Notes under the pieces: generated by a model
Told to the model about the DNA's origin: nothing
What the model saw: only the letters and a program-made list of their open reading frames with translations
The model's database searches: none
Assembly: GCF_010384365.1 (NCBI RefSeq)
Contig: NZ_CP048397.1
Location: forward strand, 2,108,001 to 2,172,000
Reading direction: 5' to 3'
From: Streptomyces sp. S4.7
GTDB taxonomy: Bacteria; Actinomycetota; Actinomycetes; Streptomycetales; Streptomycetaceae
Length of the DNA: 64,000 nt
Made by a program: the position numbers and the translations under genes
Shown: in pieces, positions 53,777 to 62,570 of the stretch
Layout: every line of letters begins with the position of its first letter
Position numbering within the stretch: the stretch's first letter is position 1

Positions 53777-55159
53777 TCAGCAGCCGAGCAGCCGCTCGCC
53801 GAGGTAGCCCTGGATCTGGCTCAGCGAGACACGCTCCTGCTTCATCGTGTCGCGCTCGCGCACCGTCACCGCGTCGTCGTCGAGGGTGTCGAAGTCGACG
53901 GTGACGCAGAACGGCGTACCGATCTCGTCCTGCCTGCGGTAACGGCGGCCGATCGCGCCCGCGTCGTCGAACTCGATGTTCCAGTTCTTCCGCAGGTCCG
54001 CCGAGAGCCCCTTCGCCTTCGGCGAGAGCTGCGGGTTGCGCGACAGCGGCAGCACCGCGACCTTGACCGGCGCGAGGCGCGGGTCGAGCCGCATCACCGT
54101 GCGCTTCTCCAGCACTCCCTTCGCGTTCGGCGCCTCGTCCTCGTTGTACGCGTCGAGAAGGAAGGCCAGCATCGCGCGGCCGACACCGGCGGCGGGCTCG
54201 ATGACGTACGGCGTCCAGCGCTCACCGGCCTCCTGGTCGAAGTACGACAGGTCGTGGCCCGACGCCTTGGAGTGCGCGGTGAGGTCGAAGTCCGTGCGGT
54301 TCGCGACGCCTTCGAGCTCGCCCCACTCCGAGCCGCCGAAGCTGAAGCGGTACTCGATGTCGGCGGTGCGCTTGGAGTAGTGGGAGAGCTTCTCCTTCGG
54401 GTGCTCGAACCAGCGCATGTTCTCCTCGCGCAGGCCAAGGTCCCGGTACCAGTTCCAGCGCTGCTCCATCCAGTAGTCCTGCCACGTCTCGTCCTCGCCG
54501 GGCTTGACGAAGAACTCCATCTCCATCTGCTCGAACTCGCGCGTGCGGAAGATGAAGTTGCCGGGCGTGATCTCGTTACGGAAGGACTTGCCCATCTGCG
54601 CGATGCCGAACGGCGGCTTCTTGCGCGACGTCTGCTGCACCTGGGCGAAGTTGGTGAAGATGCCCTGGGCGGTCTCGGGGCGCAGATACGCGACGGAGCC
54701 GGAGTCCTGCGTCGGGCCGAGGTGGGTGGAGAGGAGGCCGGAGAACGACTTGGGCTCGGTGAAGGTGCCCTTGTTGCCGCAGTTGGGGCAGTTGATGTCC
54801 GCCAGGCCGTTGGCCGGCGGCTTGCCGTGCTTCTCCTCGTACGCCTCCTCCAAGTGGTCGGCGCGGTAACGCTTGTGGCAGGAGGTGCACTCGGTGAGCG
54901 GGTCGGTGAACGTGGCGACGTGGCCCGAGGCCACCCAGACCTCGGGGGCCAGGATCACCGACGAGTCGAGACCGACAACGTCCTCGCGCGAAGTGACCAT
55001 GTAACGCCACCACTGGCGCTTGATGTTCTCCTTCAGCTCGACCCCGAGCGGCCCGTAGTCCCAGGCGGCACGCTGTCCGCCGTAGATCTCGCTGCACGGG
55101 TAGACGAAGCCACGGCGCTTGCTCAGGTTGACGATGCTGTCGATCTTGTCGGCGGCCAC
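53777..55159 (-). CDS. glyS: Glycyl-tRNA synthetase (dimeric type)
   Basis: Predicted 460 residues. The class II core shows [57 protein letters not shown] (zinc-like cysteines) with [17 protein letters not shown]. Motif 2 is [40 protein letters not shown], and motif 3 lies in [20 protein letters not shown]. The C-terminal anticodon-binding domain has [20 protein letters not shown] and [20 protein letters not shown]. It charges tRNA-Gly. It is divergent from znuA. Confidence 0.96.
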   Translation of the reverse strand: MAADKIDSIVNLSKRRGFVYPCSEIYGGQRAAWDYGPLGVELKENIKRQWWRYMVTSREDVVGLDSSVILAPEVWVASGHVATFTDPLTECTSCHKRYRADHLEEAYEEKHGKPPANGLADINCPNCGNKGTFTEPKSFSGLLSTHLGPTQDSGSVAYLRPETAQGIFTNFAQVQQTSRKKPPFGIAQMGKSFRNEITPGNFIFRTREFEQMEMEFFVKPGEDETWQDYWMEQRWNWYRDLGLREENMRWFEHPKEKLSHYSKRTADIEYRFSFGGSEWGELEGVANRTDFDLTAHSKASGHDLSYFDQEAGERWTPYVIEPAAGVGRAMLAFLLDAYNEDEAPNAKGVLEKRTVMRLDPRLAPVKVAVLPLSRNPQLSPKAKGLSADLRKNWNIEFDDAGAIGRRYRRQDEIGTPFCVTVDFDTLDDDAVTVRERDTMKQERVSLSQIQGYLGERLLGC

Positions 55160-55263
55160 GGTGCTCTCTTCATTACGACGACGAACGGCGAATGCTTCAG
55201 ATTAGCGGCGGGCGCACCCCCTGTATCAAATCGGTGTCCCGCGGTGGCCCTCACCACTCCTTG

Positions 55264-55305
55264 TTGACAATCGTTTCCACTTTTGTTGAAAATGACTGTC
55301 ATGAA
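55264..55305 (+). promoter_or_regulatory. znuA promoter with candidate Zur box over the start codon
   Basis: TTGACA (55264-55269) could be a -35. TTGAAAATGACTGTCATGAA (55286-55305) contains the perfect dyad ATGAC-T-GTCAT and resembles the Zur consensus TGAAAATGATTTTCA. It covers the likely transcription start and ATG 55301. With no ribosome site upstream, the message is probably leaderless. Confidence 0.65.
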
Positions 55306-56329
55306 CGTACGACGCCTGATACCCACCGCCGCGCTCGCCGGATCCGTGACCCTCGCACTGGTCGCGCTGTCCGCGTGTTCCCCCTCGGACGCGGCCGACG
55401 GCGGGGGCGGTGCGGGCGGCAAGGGCGACGGCAAGCTCGCGGTGATCGCGTCGTTCTACCCCATGCAGTATCTGGCCGAGGAGATAGGCGGGACGCACGT
55501 CGACGTCTCCACCCTCACCAGGCCGGGCGTCGAACCGCACGATCTGGAACTCGGGACCCGGCAGGCCGCCCAGCTCGGCGACGCCGACTACATCCTCTAC
55601 CTCAAGGGCCTCCAGCCCGCCGTCGACGAGGCCATCGGCGCCGCCGGGGTGAAGAACACCGTCGACGCCGCGACCCTCACCGAGCTGGAGAAGCACGGCT
55701 CGGAGGTCGGCCACTCCCACGGGGACGAGCACGCCGGCGAGGAGCACGCCGAGGACGGACACGCGGAGGAGCACGCGGACGAGGAGCACGCGGACGAGGG
55801 CGAGGCCGGCACCGACCCGCACATCTGGCTCGACCCCGTGAAGTACGCCGAGGTCGCCAAGGGCGTCGGCGCCTCGCTGGAGAAGGCGGACCCGGACAAC
55901 GCCGACGCGTACCGGAAGAACACCACCGCGCTGGTCGAGCGGCTCACCACCCTCGATACCGCGTTCGAAAAGGGCCTCGCCGACACCTCCACCAAGACCT
56001 TCATCACCACGCATTCCGCCTTCGGCTACCTCGCCGAGCGCTACGGTCTGAAGCAGGAGTCCATCTCCGGCCTCTCCCCCGAGTCCGAGCCCAGCCCGGC
56101 GCGGATCAAGGAGCTGCGGTCCATCGCGGCCCAGGACAAGGTCGGCACGGTCTTCTTCGAGACACTGGTCAGCGACAGGACGGCGAAGACGGTCGCCGCC
56201 GACAGCGGACTCAAGACGGACGTCCTGGACCCCATCGAGGGAATCACGAAGAAGTCCAAGGGCGCTGACTACGTCGAGGTCATGGAGTCCAACCTCGCCG
56301 CGCTGGAGAAGGCCCTCGGCACGAAGTGA
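55301..56329 (+). CDS. znuA: Zinc ABC transporter substrate-binding lipoprotein
   Basis: Predicted 342 residues. Lipoprotein signal with lipobox ALVALSAC (Cys near 26). The ZnuA fold begins LAVIASFYPMQYLAEEIGGT, with HVDVSTLTRPGVEPHDLELG (metal His). A His/Glu-rich mobile loop (HSHGDEHAGEEHAEDGHAEE and following, residues about 143-168) follows, then DPHIWLDPVKYAEVAKGVG, TFITTHSAFGYLAERYGL and a final Glu/Asp ligand in VGTVFFETLVSDRT. The His-rich loop is diagnostic for zinc rather than manganese. First gene of znuA-znuC-znuB, followed by zur. Confidence 0.93.
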   Translation: MNVRRLIPTAALAGSVTLALVALSACSPSDAADGGGGAGGKGDGKLAVIASFYPMQYLAEEIGGTHVDVSTLTRPGVEPHDLELGTRQAAQLGDADYILYLKGLQPAVDEAIGAAGVKNTVDAATLTELEKHGSEVGHSHGDEHAGEEHAEDGHAEEHADEEHADEGEAGTDPHIWLDPVKYAEVAKGVGASLEKADPDNADAYRKNTTALVERLTTLDTAFEKGLADTSTKTFITTHSAFGYLAERYGLKQESISGLSPESEPSPARIKELRSIAAQDKVGTVFFETLVSDRTAKTVAADSGLKTDVLDPIEGITKKSKGADYVEVMESNLAALEKALGTK

Positions 56330-56361
56330 AACGGGCGACAGCGGCAACGGAGGTACCGAAC

Positions 56362-57207
56362 GTGGCGACGACACACACCGGGCGGACAGAGGCGGCCGAG
56401 CGGGACGCCGCCGCGCCCACGCCCCCCACCACCGTCCTGTCGCTGCGCGGCGCCACCGCCACGCTCGGCTCCCGCCCGGTGCTGCGCGGCGTCGACCTCA
56501 CCCTGCGGCGCGGTGAGGTCGTCGCGCTGCTCGGCGCGAACGGCTCGGGCAAGTCCACCGCCGTACGCTCCGTGATCGGCCAAGTCCCGCTCACCGGCGG
56601 TGAGGTGACCCTCTTCGGCACCCCGCTGCGGCGTTTCCGCGACTGGGCGCGCGTCGGCTACGTACCGCAGCGCACCACGGCCGCGAGCGGCGTGCCCGCC
56701 ACCGTCCGCGAGGTCGTGTCCTCGGGGCGGCTCTCCCGCTCCGGGCTGCTGAGGTGGCCCTCCAGGGCCGACCGGGCGGCCGTTCGGCGCGCCATCGGAC
56801 TGGTGGGCCTCACGGACCGCGCCAAGGACGCGGTGGACGCACTCTCCGGCGGTCAGCACCAGCGGGTGCTCATCGCCCGCGCCCTCGCCGCCGAACCCGA
56901 ACTCCTGATCATGGACGAGCCGATGGCGGGCGTCGACCTGGCCAGCCAGGAGATCCTGGCGGCCACGCTGCGTGACCAGGTGGCGGCCGGCACGACCGTG
57001 CTGCTCGTCCTGCACGAACTGGGCCCGCTGGAGCCGCTGATCGACCGCGCCGTGGTGCTGCGCGACGGCTGTGTGACGCACGACGGGCCGCCGCCGAAGG
57101 CCACGGGGCGGCACGCGCCGACCGGCCACGATCCCGAGCCCCTGACCAACCAGGGCTGCCACCCGCACACGGCCGACGAGCCGCTCCGTACAGGACTGCT
57201 GACCTGA
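56362..57207 (+). CDS. znuC: Zinc ABC transporter ATPase
   Basis: Predicted 281 residues from GTG 56362, chosen for GGAGGT eight bases upstream; an earlier GTG at 56326 overlaps the znuA stop. Walker A VVALLGANGSGKSTAVRSVI, Q-loop VGYVPQRTTA, signature DALSGGQHQRVLIARALAAE, Walker B LLIMDEPMAGVDLASQ and H-loop LLVLHELGPL. A His-containing C-terminal tail (HAPTGHDPEPLTNQGCHPHT) may bind metal. It powers zinc import with ZnuA and ZnuB. Confidence 0.92.
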   Translation: MATTHTGRTEAAERDAAAPTPPTTVLSLRGATATLGSRPVLRGVDLTLRRGEVVALLGANGSGKSTAVRSVIGQVPLTGGEVTLFGTPLRRFRDWARVGYVPQRTTAASGVPATVREVVSSGRLSRSGLLRWPSRADRAAVRRAIGLVGLTDRAKDAVDALSGGQHQRVLIARALAAEPELLIMDEPMAGVDLASQEILAATLRDQVAAGTTVLLVLHELGPLEPLIDRAVVLRDGCVTHDGPPPKATGRHAPTGHDPEPLTNQGCHPHTADEPLRTGLLT

Positions 57208-57209
57208 TC

Positions 57210-58121
57210 ATGGAAATCCTTGAGACCGCCCTCATGCAGCGGGCCCTGATCGCGGCCGTGCTGGTCGGCGTCATCGCGCCCGCGGTCGGCATCTATCTCG
57301 TCCAGCGGCGCCAGGCGCTGATGGGTGACGGCATCGGCCACGTGGCCATGACCGGTGTCGGGCTGGGCTTCCTGCTCTCCACCAGCCCCGTGTGGATGGC
57401 GACGGCCGTGGCGATCGTCGGCTCCATCGCGATGGAGCTGATCCGGGCGTACGGCCGCACCCGCGGCGACATCGCCCTGGCCATGCTCTTCTACGGCGGC
57501 ATGGCGGGCGGTGTGCTGCTGATCAACCTCTCGCCGACCGGCTCCAACGCCAACCTCGGCTCGTACCTCTTCGGTTCGCTCTCCACGGTCTCCGAGGCCG
57601 ATCTGGACGCGATCTGGATCCTGGCGGCCCTGGTGGTGCTGGTCACCGTGGGGCTGCGGCGGCAGCTGTTCGCCGTCAGCCAGGACGAGGAGTTCGCGCG
57701 GGTCACCGGGCTGCCGGTGCGTGCCCTGAACCTGCTCGTCGCCGTCACCGCCGCCGTGACCGTCACCGTCGCGATGCGGGTCGTGGGCCTGCTGCTGGTC
57801 AGCGCGCTGATGGTGGTGCCGGTCGCGGCGGCGCAGCAGATCACCCGGTCCTTCGCGGTCACCTTCGTGCTGGCGGTGGTGATCGGTACGGCGGTCACGC
57901 TGGCCGGCACGGTCACCTCGTACTACCAGGACGTCCCCCCCGGAGCGACAATTGTGTTGCTGGCCATCGGCGTCTTCCTCGTCCTGACCGTGCTCGCGAC
58001 GCCGCTCGCGAGACGGCGGGCACGGGCGCTGAGGTCCGCGGAGGACGAAAGCGCCGAGGGCCCGTCGGGCTCTCCCGCCGTTCCCGCCATGCGCGGACCG
58101 TCGGGCGAGGCCACGGTCTGA
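57210..58121 (+). CDS. znuB: Zinc ABC transporter permease
   Basis: Predicted 303 residues, ABC-3 family permease with seven to nine helices: MQRALIAAVLVGVIAPAVGI, YLVQRRQALMGDGIGHVAMT (conserved coupling segment), LGFLLSTSPVWMATAVAIVG and VVGLLLVSALMVVPVAAAQQ. The start is two bases after the znuC stop, and a polar Ser/Glu tail ends the protein. It completes the zinc importer. Confidence 0.92.
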   Translation: MEILETALMQRALIAAVLVGVIAPAVGIYLVQRRQALMGDGIGHVAMTGVGLGFLLSTSPVWMATAVAIVGSIAMELIRAYGRTRGDIALAMLFYGGMAGGVLLINLSPTGSNANLGSYLFGSLSTVSEADLDAIWILAALVVLVTVGLRRQLFAVSQDEEFARVTGLPVRALNLLVAVTAAVTVTVAMRVVGLLLVSALMVVPVAAAQQITRSFAVTFVLAVVIGTAVTLAGTVTSYYQDVPPGATIVLLAIGVFLVLTVLATPLARRRARALRSAEDESAEGPSGSPAVPAMRGPSGEATV

Positions 58122-58181
58122 CGCGAGCTGGCAGAATGGCCCGGCAGACGAGCGATTCCGGGCAGAGCATTGGAGGCACCC

Positions 58182-58667
58182 GTGACGACTGCGCCTGGCG
58201 GTGGGGCGAGCACCGCCCCTGTACGCGGCCGATCGACCCGGCAGCGTGCCGCGGTGGCCGCCGCGCTGGACGAGGTGGACGAGTTCCGCAGCGCGCAGGA
58301 GCTCCACGACATGCTGAAGCACCGCGGCGACTCGGTCGGGCTGACGACGGTCTACCGCACGCTCCAGTCGCTCGCCGACGCGGGCGACGTCGACGTGCTG
58401 CGCACGAACGACGGGGAGTCGGTCTACCGGCGCTGCTCGACCGGTGATCACCACCACCATCTGGTGTGCCGGGTGTGCGGCAAGGCCGTGGAGGTCGAGG
58501 GTCCGGCCGTGGAGCAGTGGGCCGAGACGATCGCGGCGGAGCACGGGTTCGTGGCCGTGGCGCACACGGTGGAGGTCTTCGGCACCTGCGCGGAGTGCGC
58601 GTCGGGCAACGGCCCCGGAGCGGGCGCGGGCCCTTCGGCCGCCGGTCGGGACCTGACGGAGCGGTGA
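58182..58667 (+). CDS. zur: Zinc uptake regulator, Fur family
   Basis: Predicted 161 residues from GTG 58182 with GGAGG six bases upstream. The Fur winged helix is RSTRQRAAVAAALDEVDEFR and DSVGLTTVYRTLQSLADAGD. The regulatory zinc site is in STGDHHHHLVCRVCGKAVEV, with the second CxxC in FGTCAECASG. It represses zinc-uptake genes when zinc is sufficient and probably binds the box over the znuA start. It lies 60 bases after znuB. Confidence 0.94.
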   Translation: MTTAPGGGASTAPVRGRSTRQRAAVAAALDEVDEFRSAQELHDMLKHRGDSVGLTTVYRTLQSLADAGDVDVLRTNDGESVYRRCSTGDHHHHLVCRVCGKAVEVEGPAVEQWAETIAAEHGFVAVAHTVEVFGTCAECASGNGPGAGAGPSAAGRDLTER

Positions 58668-58735
58668 CCGGCGCGGGGCCGTGTCCCCGCAGTCCCGCCC
58701 CGTACGCCACCGGCCCCCGCTCCGGCGGAGAGGCC

Positions 58736-59590
58736 CTACTCTCCCTCGCCCTCGTGGTTCTTCTCGCTCAACTCGCCGGACTTGTCCGACTGGTTGGGCA
58801 GCGCCCCGCCGAAACGGCGGTCCCGGTGCGCGTACTCCAGACAGGCCCGCCACAGATCCCGCCGGTCGAAGTCCGGCCAGAGCACGTCCTGGAAGACCAT
58901 CTCGGCGTAACTGCTCTGCCAGATCAGGTAGTTGGACGTCCGCTGCTCACCGCTCGGCCGCAGGAAGAGATCCACGTCCGGCATGTCCGGGTAGTACAGG
59001 TACTTGGCGAAGGTCTTCTCGTTGACCTTGGACGGGTCGAGCTTCCCCGACGCCACGTCCGCGGCCAGCGCCCGCGCCGCGTCGGCGATCTCCGCGCGGC
59101 CACCGTAGTTGACGCAGAAGTAGAGCGTCATGGCGTCGTTGTCGACGGTCTGCTCCTGCGCGACCTGGAGCTCCTGGACGACCGACTTCCACATCTTGGG
59201 CATCCGGCCGACCCAGCGGATCCGGATGCCGAGTTCGTTCATCTCGTCACGGCGGCGCCGGATGACGTCACGGTTGAAGTTCATCAGGAAGCGCACCTCG
59301 TCGGGGGTCCGCTTCCAGTTCTCGGTGGAGAAGGCGTACAGGGAGAGGTTCTTGACGCCCATCTCCAGGCAGCCCTTGAGCACGTCCAGCACGACGCCCT
59401 CGCCGACCTTGTGGCCCTCGGTGCGCGGCAGACCGCGCTCCTTGGCCCAGCGGCCGTTGCCGTCCATGACGCACGCGACGTGCTTGGGCACCAGCTCGCC
59501 GGGGATCTTCGGCGGCACCGCACCGGAGGGGTGCGGCTCGGGGACCTTGTACTCGCGGCGGGGCCGGCCCAGGAATCCGCGTCGTGCCAT
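58736..59590 (-). CDS. uppS: Isoprenyl (undecaprenyl) diphosphate synthase
   Basis: Predicted 284 residues with AGGAGA nine bases before ATG 59590. The cis-prenyltransferase motifs are [20 protein letters not shown] (catalytic Asp), [39 protein letters not shown] and [20 protein letters not shown] with [18 protein letters not shown]. It makes the C50-C55 polyprenyl diphosphate carrier for cell-wall synthesis. It follows recO by 13 bases and is likely co-transcribed. Streptomyces often carry two uppS copies, so the product length is not certain. Confidence 0.94.
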   Translation of the reverse strand: MARRGFLGRPRREYKVPEPHPSGAVPPKIPGELVPKHVACVMDGNGRWAKERGLPRTEGHKVGEGVVLDVLKGCLEMGVKNLSLYAFSTENWKRTPDEVRFLMNFNRDVIRRRRDEMNELGIRIRWVGRMPKMWKSVVQELQVAQEQTVDNDAMTLYFCVNYGGRAEIADAARALAADVASGKLDPSKVNEKTFAKYLYYPDMPDVDLFLRPSGEQRTSNYLIWQSSYAEMVFQDVLWPDFDRRDLWRACLEYAHRDRRFGGALPNQSDKSGELSEKNHEGEGE

Positions 59591-59603
59591 GCGCTCGTGT
59601 CTC

Positions 59604-60353
59604 CTAATTCTTCTCTACATATCTGAGTGAGCGCAGACCGCGCTCCAGATGCCAGTGCAGATACGCGGACACCAGCCCGCTGCCCTCCCGGACATGACGA
59701 GCCTCGCACGCGTCCGCGGTCCCCCAGTCCCCGGTCAGCAGCGCGCTGAGGAGACCGACCGCCTCCGACGACGGTACGACGCTGCCCGGCACCCGGCAGT
59801 CGGCGCATATGACGCCCCCCGCCGCGACCGAGAAGAAGCGGTTCGGCCCGTCGAGCCCGCACTTCGCGCAGTCGTCGAAGCTCGGCGCGTACCCGTTGAC
59901 CGCGAGAGAGCGCAGCAGGAAGGCGTCGAGGATCAGATGCGGGGCGTGCTCACCGCGCGAGAGCGTGCGCAGCCCGCCGACGAGGAGCAGATACTGCTGG
60001 ACGGCGGGTTCGCCCTCGTGGTCGGTGAACCGCTCGGCGGTCTCCAGCATGGCCGTACCGGCCGTGTAGCGGGGGTAGTCGGTGACGATGGCGCCGCCGT
60101 ACGGGGCGATGGTCTCGCTCTGCGTACAGAGCGGCAGTCCGCGCCCGACGAGTTCGCTGCCGCGTGAGAAGAACTGCACGTCGACATGGGAGAACGGTTC
60201 GAGCCTGGCGCCGAACTTCGACTTCGTACGGCGGACTCCGCGTGCGACGGCCCGGACGCGGCCGTGGCCGCGGGTGAGGAACGTGATGATGCGGTCCGCC
60301 TCACCCAGCTTCTGGGTGCGCAGCACGATGCCGTCGTCGCGGAACAGGCTCAT
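59604..60353 (-). CDS. recO: DNA repair protein RecO
   Basis: Predicted 249 residues from ATG 60353 ([13 protein letters not shown]), preceded by GGGAGA; an ATG three codons earlier abuts that site. The N-terminal OB fold has [20 protein letters not shown] and [20 protein letters not shown]. The C-terminal zinc region has [18 protein letters not shown] and [12 protein letters not shown]. It mediates RecA loading in the RecFOR pathway. Confidence 0.94.
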   Translation of the reverse strand: MSLFRDDGIVLRTQKLGEADRIITFLTRGHGRVRAVARGVRRTKSKFGARLEPFSHVDVQFFSRGSELVGRGLPLCTQSETIAPYGGAIVTDYPRYTAGTAMLETAERFTDHEGEPAVQQYLLLVGGLRTLSRGEHAPHLILDAFLLRSLAVNGYAPSFDDCAKCGLDGPNRFFSVAAGGVICADCRVPGSVVPSSEAVGLLSALLTGDWGTADACEARHVREGSGLVSAYLHWHLERGLRSLRYVEKN

Positions 60354-60419
60354 GGGTGCCATTCTCCCGCACCGGGAGGGCGCCGATGGCTGCCGCCCCG
60401 GTTATGGTGACGGCGGCGA

Positions 60420-61112
60420 TCAGCCGCCTTCGGGCGCCGTGACCCGGATGTCACCGGGGGTGACCAGCCCCGACTCGTAAGCGATGATCACGAGTTGTGC
60501 CCGGTCCCGCGCGTCCAGCTTGCCCATGATGCGGCTCACATGCGTCTTGGCGGTCAGCGGGCTGAGGCCGAGGGACTCCGCGATCTCCGTGTTGGTGAGG
60601 CCGCGTGCGACGAGGGCGAGCACCTGCCGTTCGCGGACCGAGAGACAGTCGGGGCCGCGGGCCGGGGAGGTCTCCGGGACGCTGCGCGCGCTCAGCACGC
60701 GGGCGATCAGTCGCGCCGTCGGGCCCGGGGAGAGCAGGGAGTCGCCGGCGGCCACCGTCCTGATGGCGGTGAGGAGTTCGGCCGGTCTGGTGTCCTTCAC
60801 GAGGAAGCCGGACGCACCGGCGCGCAGCGCCTCCACGACATGGTCGTCGGTGTCGTACGTGGTGAGGACCAGCACTCTGACGCCCGCGAGGTCCTCGTCG
60901 GCGGCGATCAGCCGGGTCGCCTCGATACCGTCCATCTCGGGCATCCGGATGTCCATGACGACGAGGTCGGCGCGTGCGGAGCGGGCCAGTTCGACGGCTT
61001 CCCGGCCGGTGCCGGCCTGGCCCACGACCTCCATGTCGGCGGCGGATTCGACGAGCATCGCGAAGGCGGCCCTGACGAGGCGCTGGTCGTCGGCGAGCAG
61101 GACGCGGATCAT
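60420..61112 (-). CDS. LuxR-type response regulator
   Basis: Predicted 230 residues. Receiver domain IRVLLADDQRLVRAAFAMLV with phosphoacceptor Asp in ADLVVMDIRMPEMDGIEATR, and conserved Thr/Lys in VRVLVLTTYDTDDHVVEALR and SGFLVKDTRPAELLTAI. The output HTH is SVRERQVLALVARGLTNTEI, AESLGLSPLTAKTHVSRIMG. The partner kinase is immediately upstream with a four-base ATGA overlap. Targets are unknown; the MMPL transporter upstream is a candidate. Confidence 0.93.
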   Translation of the reverse strand: MIRVLLADDQRLVRAAFAMLVESAADMEVVGQAGTGREAVELARSARADLVVMDIRMPEMDGIEATRLIAADEDLAGVRVLVLTTYDTDDHVVEALRAGASGFLVKDTRPAELLTAIRTVAAGDSLLSPGPTARLIARVLSARSVPETSPARGPDCLSVRERQVLALVARGLTNTEIAESLGLSPLTAKTHVSRIMGKLDARDRAQLVIIAYESGLVTPGDIRVTAPEGG

Positions 61113-62458
61113 ACGACCGACTCCCGTCTGCCGCCCGGACCGGCCGGACCGGCGACCGCCCGCCCGCCGCCCGTGCGCTCCCCGTTCGCCGGGTCGCCCG
61201 CCGGGTCCTCCGCCGCCTGGTCGCCGTGCTCCCGCAGGGGCAGGACCGCGGCCACCCGGAAGCCGTCGTCGTACGGTCCGGCGTCGAGCGTGCCCCCGAC
61301 ACTGCGGGCCCGCTCCCGCATGCCGACGATGCCGTAGCCGGGGTCGGCCGGCGCCCCCTTGCCGCCGGGCCCGCCCCCGTTGTCGGTCACGGTGACGTGC
61401 AGCGCCCCGCCCCGCGTCTCCACGAGCACCCGCACCCGTGGGGCGGGGCCGGCGTGCCGTACGGCGTTGGTGAGCGACTCCTGCACGATCCGGTACGCGG
61501 CGGCCTCGGCGACCGGCGGTACGCGTACGCCCTCCGTCCGTACCGTGAGCAGTGTCTCCGCGCCCGCCGTCCGCGCGCTCTCCACGAGGCCGGGCAGCGC
61601 GGACAGGTCGGGCAGGGCGCCGCCCCAGGCCCCCTCCTCGCCCTCGGCCGTTCCGGCGGCGCGCAGCACCTCCAGGGTGGTGCGCAGTTCGGAGCGCGCA
61701 CCTCGGCAGGTGTCCGAGATGCCGTCGAGCGCCTGCGAGATCGCGGCCCGGTCCAGCCGGTCGGGGGAGACGGTCAGGACGTGCGAGGCCACCGATGTCT
61801 GGACGCCGATGAGCGTGATGCTGTGGGCCAGCAGGTCGTGCAGGTCCCGGGCGATGCGCAGCCGCTCCTCGGCGACGCGCCGGGCCGCCTCCTCCTCGCG
61901 GGTCCGTTCGGCGCGCTCCGCGCGTTCCACCATCGCCGCGATGTACTTGCGGTAGACGCGTACGTCCATGCCGATGACGAGGACCGCGATGATCCAGCCC
62001 GAGGTGCGGAGCATCTCCAGTCCGCGGTCGGTGTTGAGGAGGAACATCACCGTGAGCGTGGTGGCCACGGTGCCGACACCGAGCAGCGCGGCGCGCATCG
62101 GCGGACCGGTGACGGCGACGGTGTAGAGGGCGACCATCGTGGCCGGGGTGGTGGCCGCGTGCGAGTAGTCCAGTGCGTGGTAGGTACCGACGAGGACGAC
62201 CATCACCAGCAGGACGGGCACCGGGTGGCGCCGCCGCCAGACCAGGGACGTGGTGACGGCGGCGAACATCGCCCAGCCGGGGGCGTCGAGGGAATTGCCG
62301 TCGCCGGGCACGGCCATGGCGAGCAGGAGGCCCAGGACACCGACGACTCCGGTGACCACCAGGTCCGTGCGCAACTGGTGCGGTGCTTGGAGCGGATCGC
62401 GGTTGAGCACCGCGAAGACACGTTCGGTGCGTGGTCCTCTACTCGCAGTCTCTGACAC
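61109..62458 (-). CDS. Membrane sensor histidine kinase (NarL/DesK type)
   Basis: Predicted 449 residues from GTG 62458 with GAGAGGA seven bases upstream. Several membrane helices span residues about 25-165 (LVVTGVVGVLGLLLAMAVPG, MVALYTVAVTGPPMRAALLG). The HisKA_3 dimerisation/phosphoacceptor helix is RLRIARDLHDLLAHSITLIG, and the ATPase is YRIVQESLTNAVRHAGPAPR with VTDNGGGPGGKG and GIVGMRERARSVGGTLDAG. It phosphorylates the downstream LuxR-type regulator. The signal is unknown. Confidence 0.92.
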   Translation of the reverse strand: MSETASRGPRTERVFAVLNRDPLQAPHQLRTDLVVTGVVGVLGLLLAMAVPGDGNSLDAPGWAMFAAVTTSLVWRRRHPVPVLLVMVVLVGTYHALDYSHAATTPATMVALYTVAVTGPPMRAALLGVGTVATTLTVMFLLNTDRGLEMLRTSGWIIAVLVIGMDVRVYRKYIAAMVERAERAERTREEEAARRVAEERLRIARDLHDLLAHSITLIGVQTSVASHVLTVSPDRLDRAAISQALDGISDTCRGARSELRTTLEVLRAAGTAEGEEGAWGGALPDLSALPGLVESARTAGAETLLTVRTEGVRVPPVAEAAAYRIVQESLTNAVRHAGPAPRVRVLVETRGGALHVTVTDNGGGPGGKGAPADPGYGIVGMRERARSVGGTLDAGPYDDGFRVAAVLPLREHGDQAAEDPAGDPANGERTGGGRAVAGPAGPGGRRESVV

Positions 62459-62570
62459 GGGTCCATCCTCTCTTGTCGCGCTCCGGCACGGTATGGCCCC
62501 GCACGAAGTCGTCCGGTGCGTCGCGGCCCGGTCCACGCCGAGCCGCGACGCACCGGACGTCTGCCGCCGT

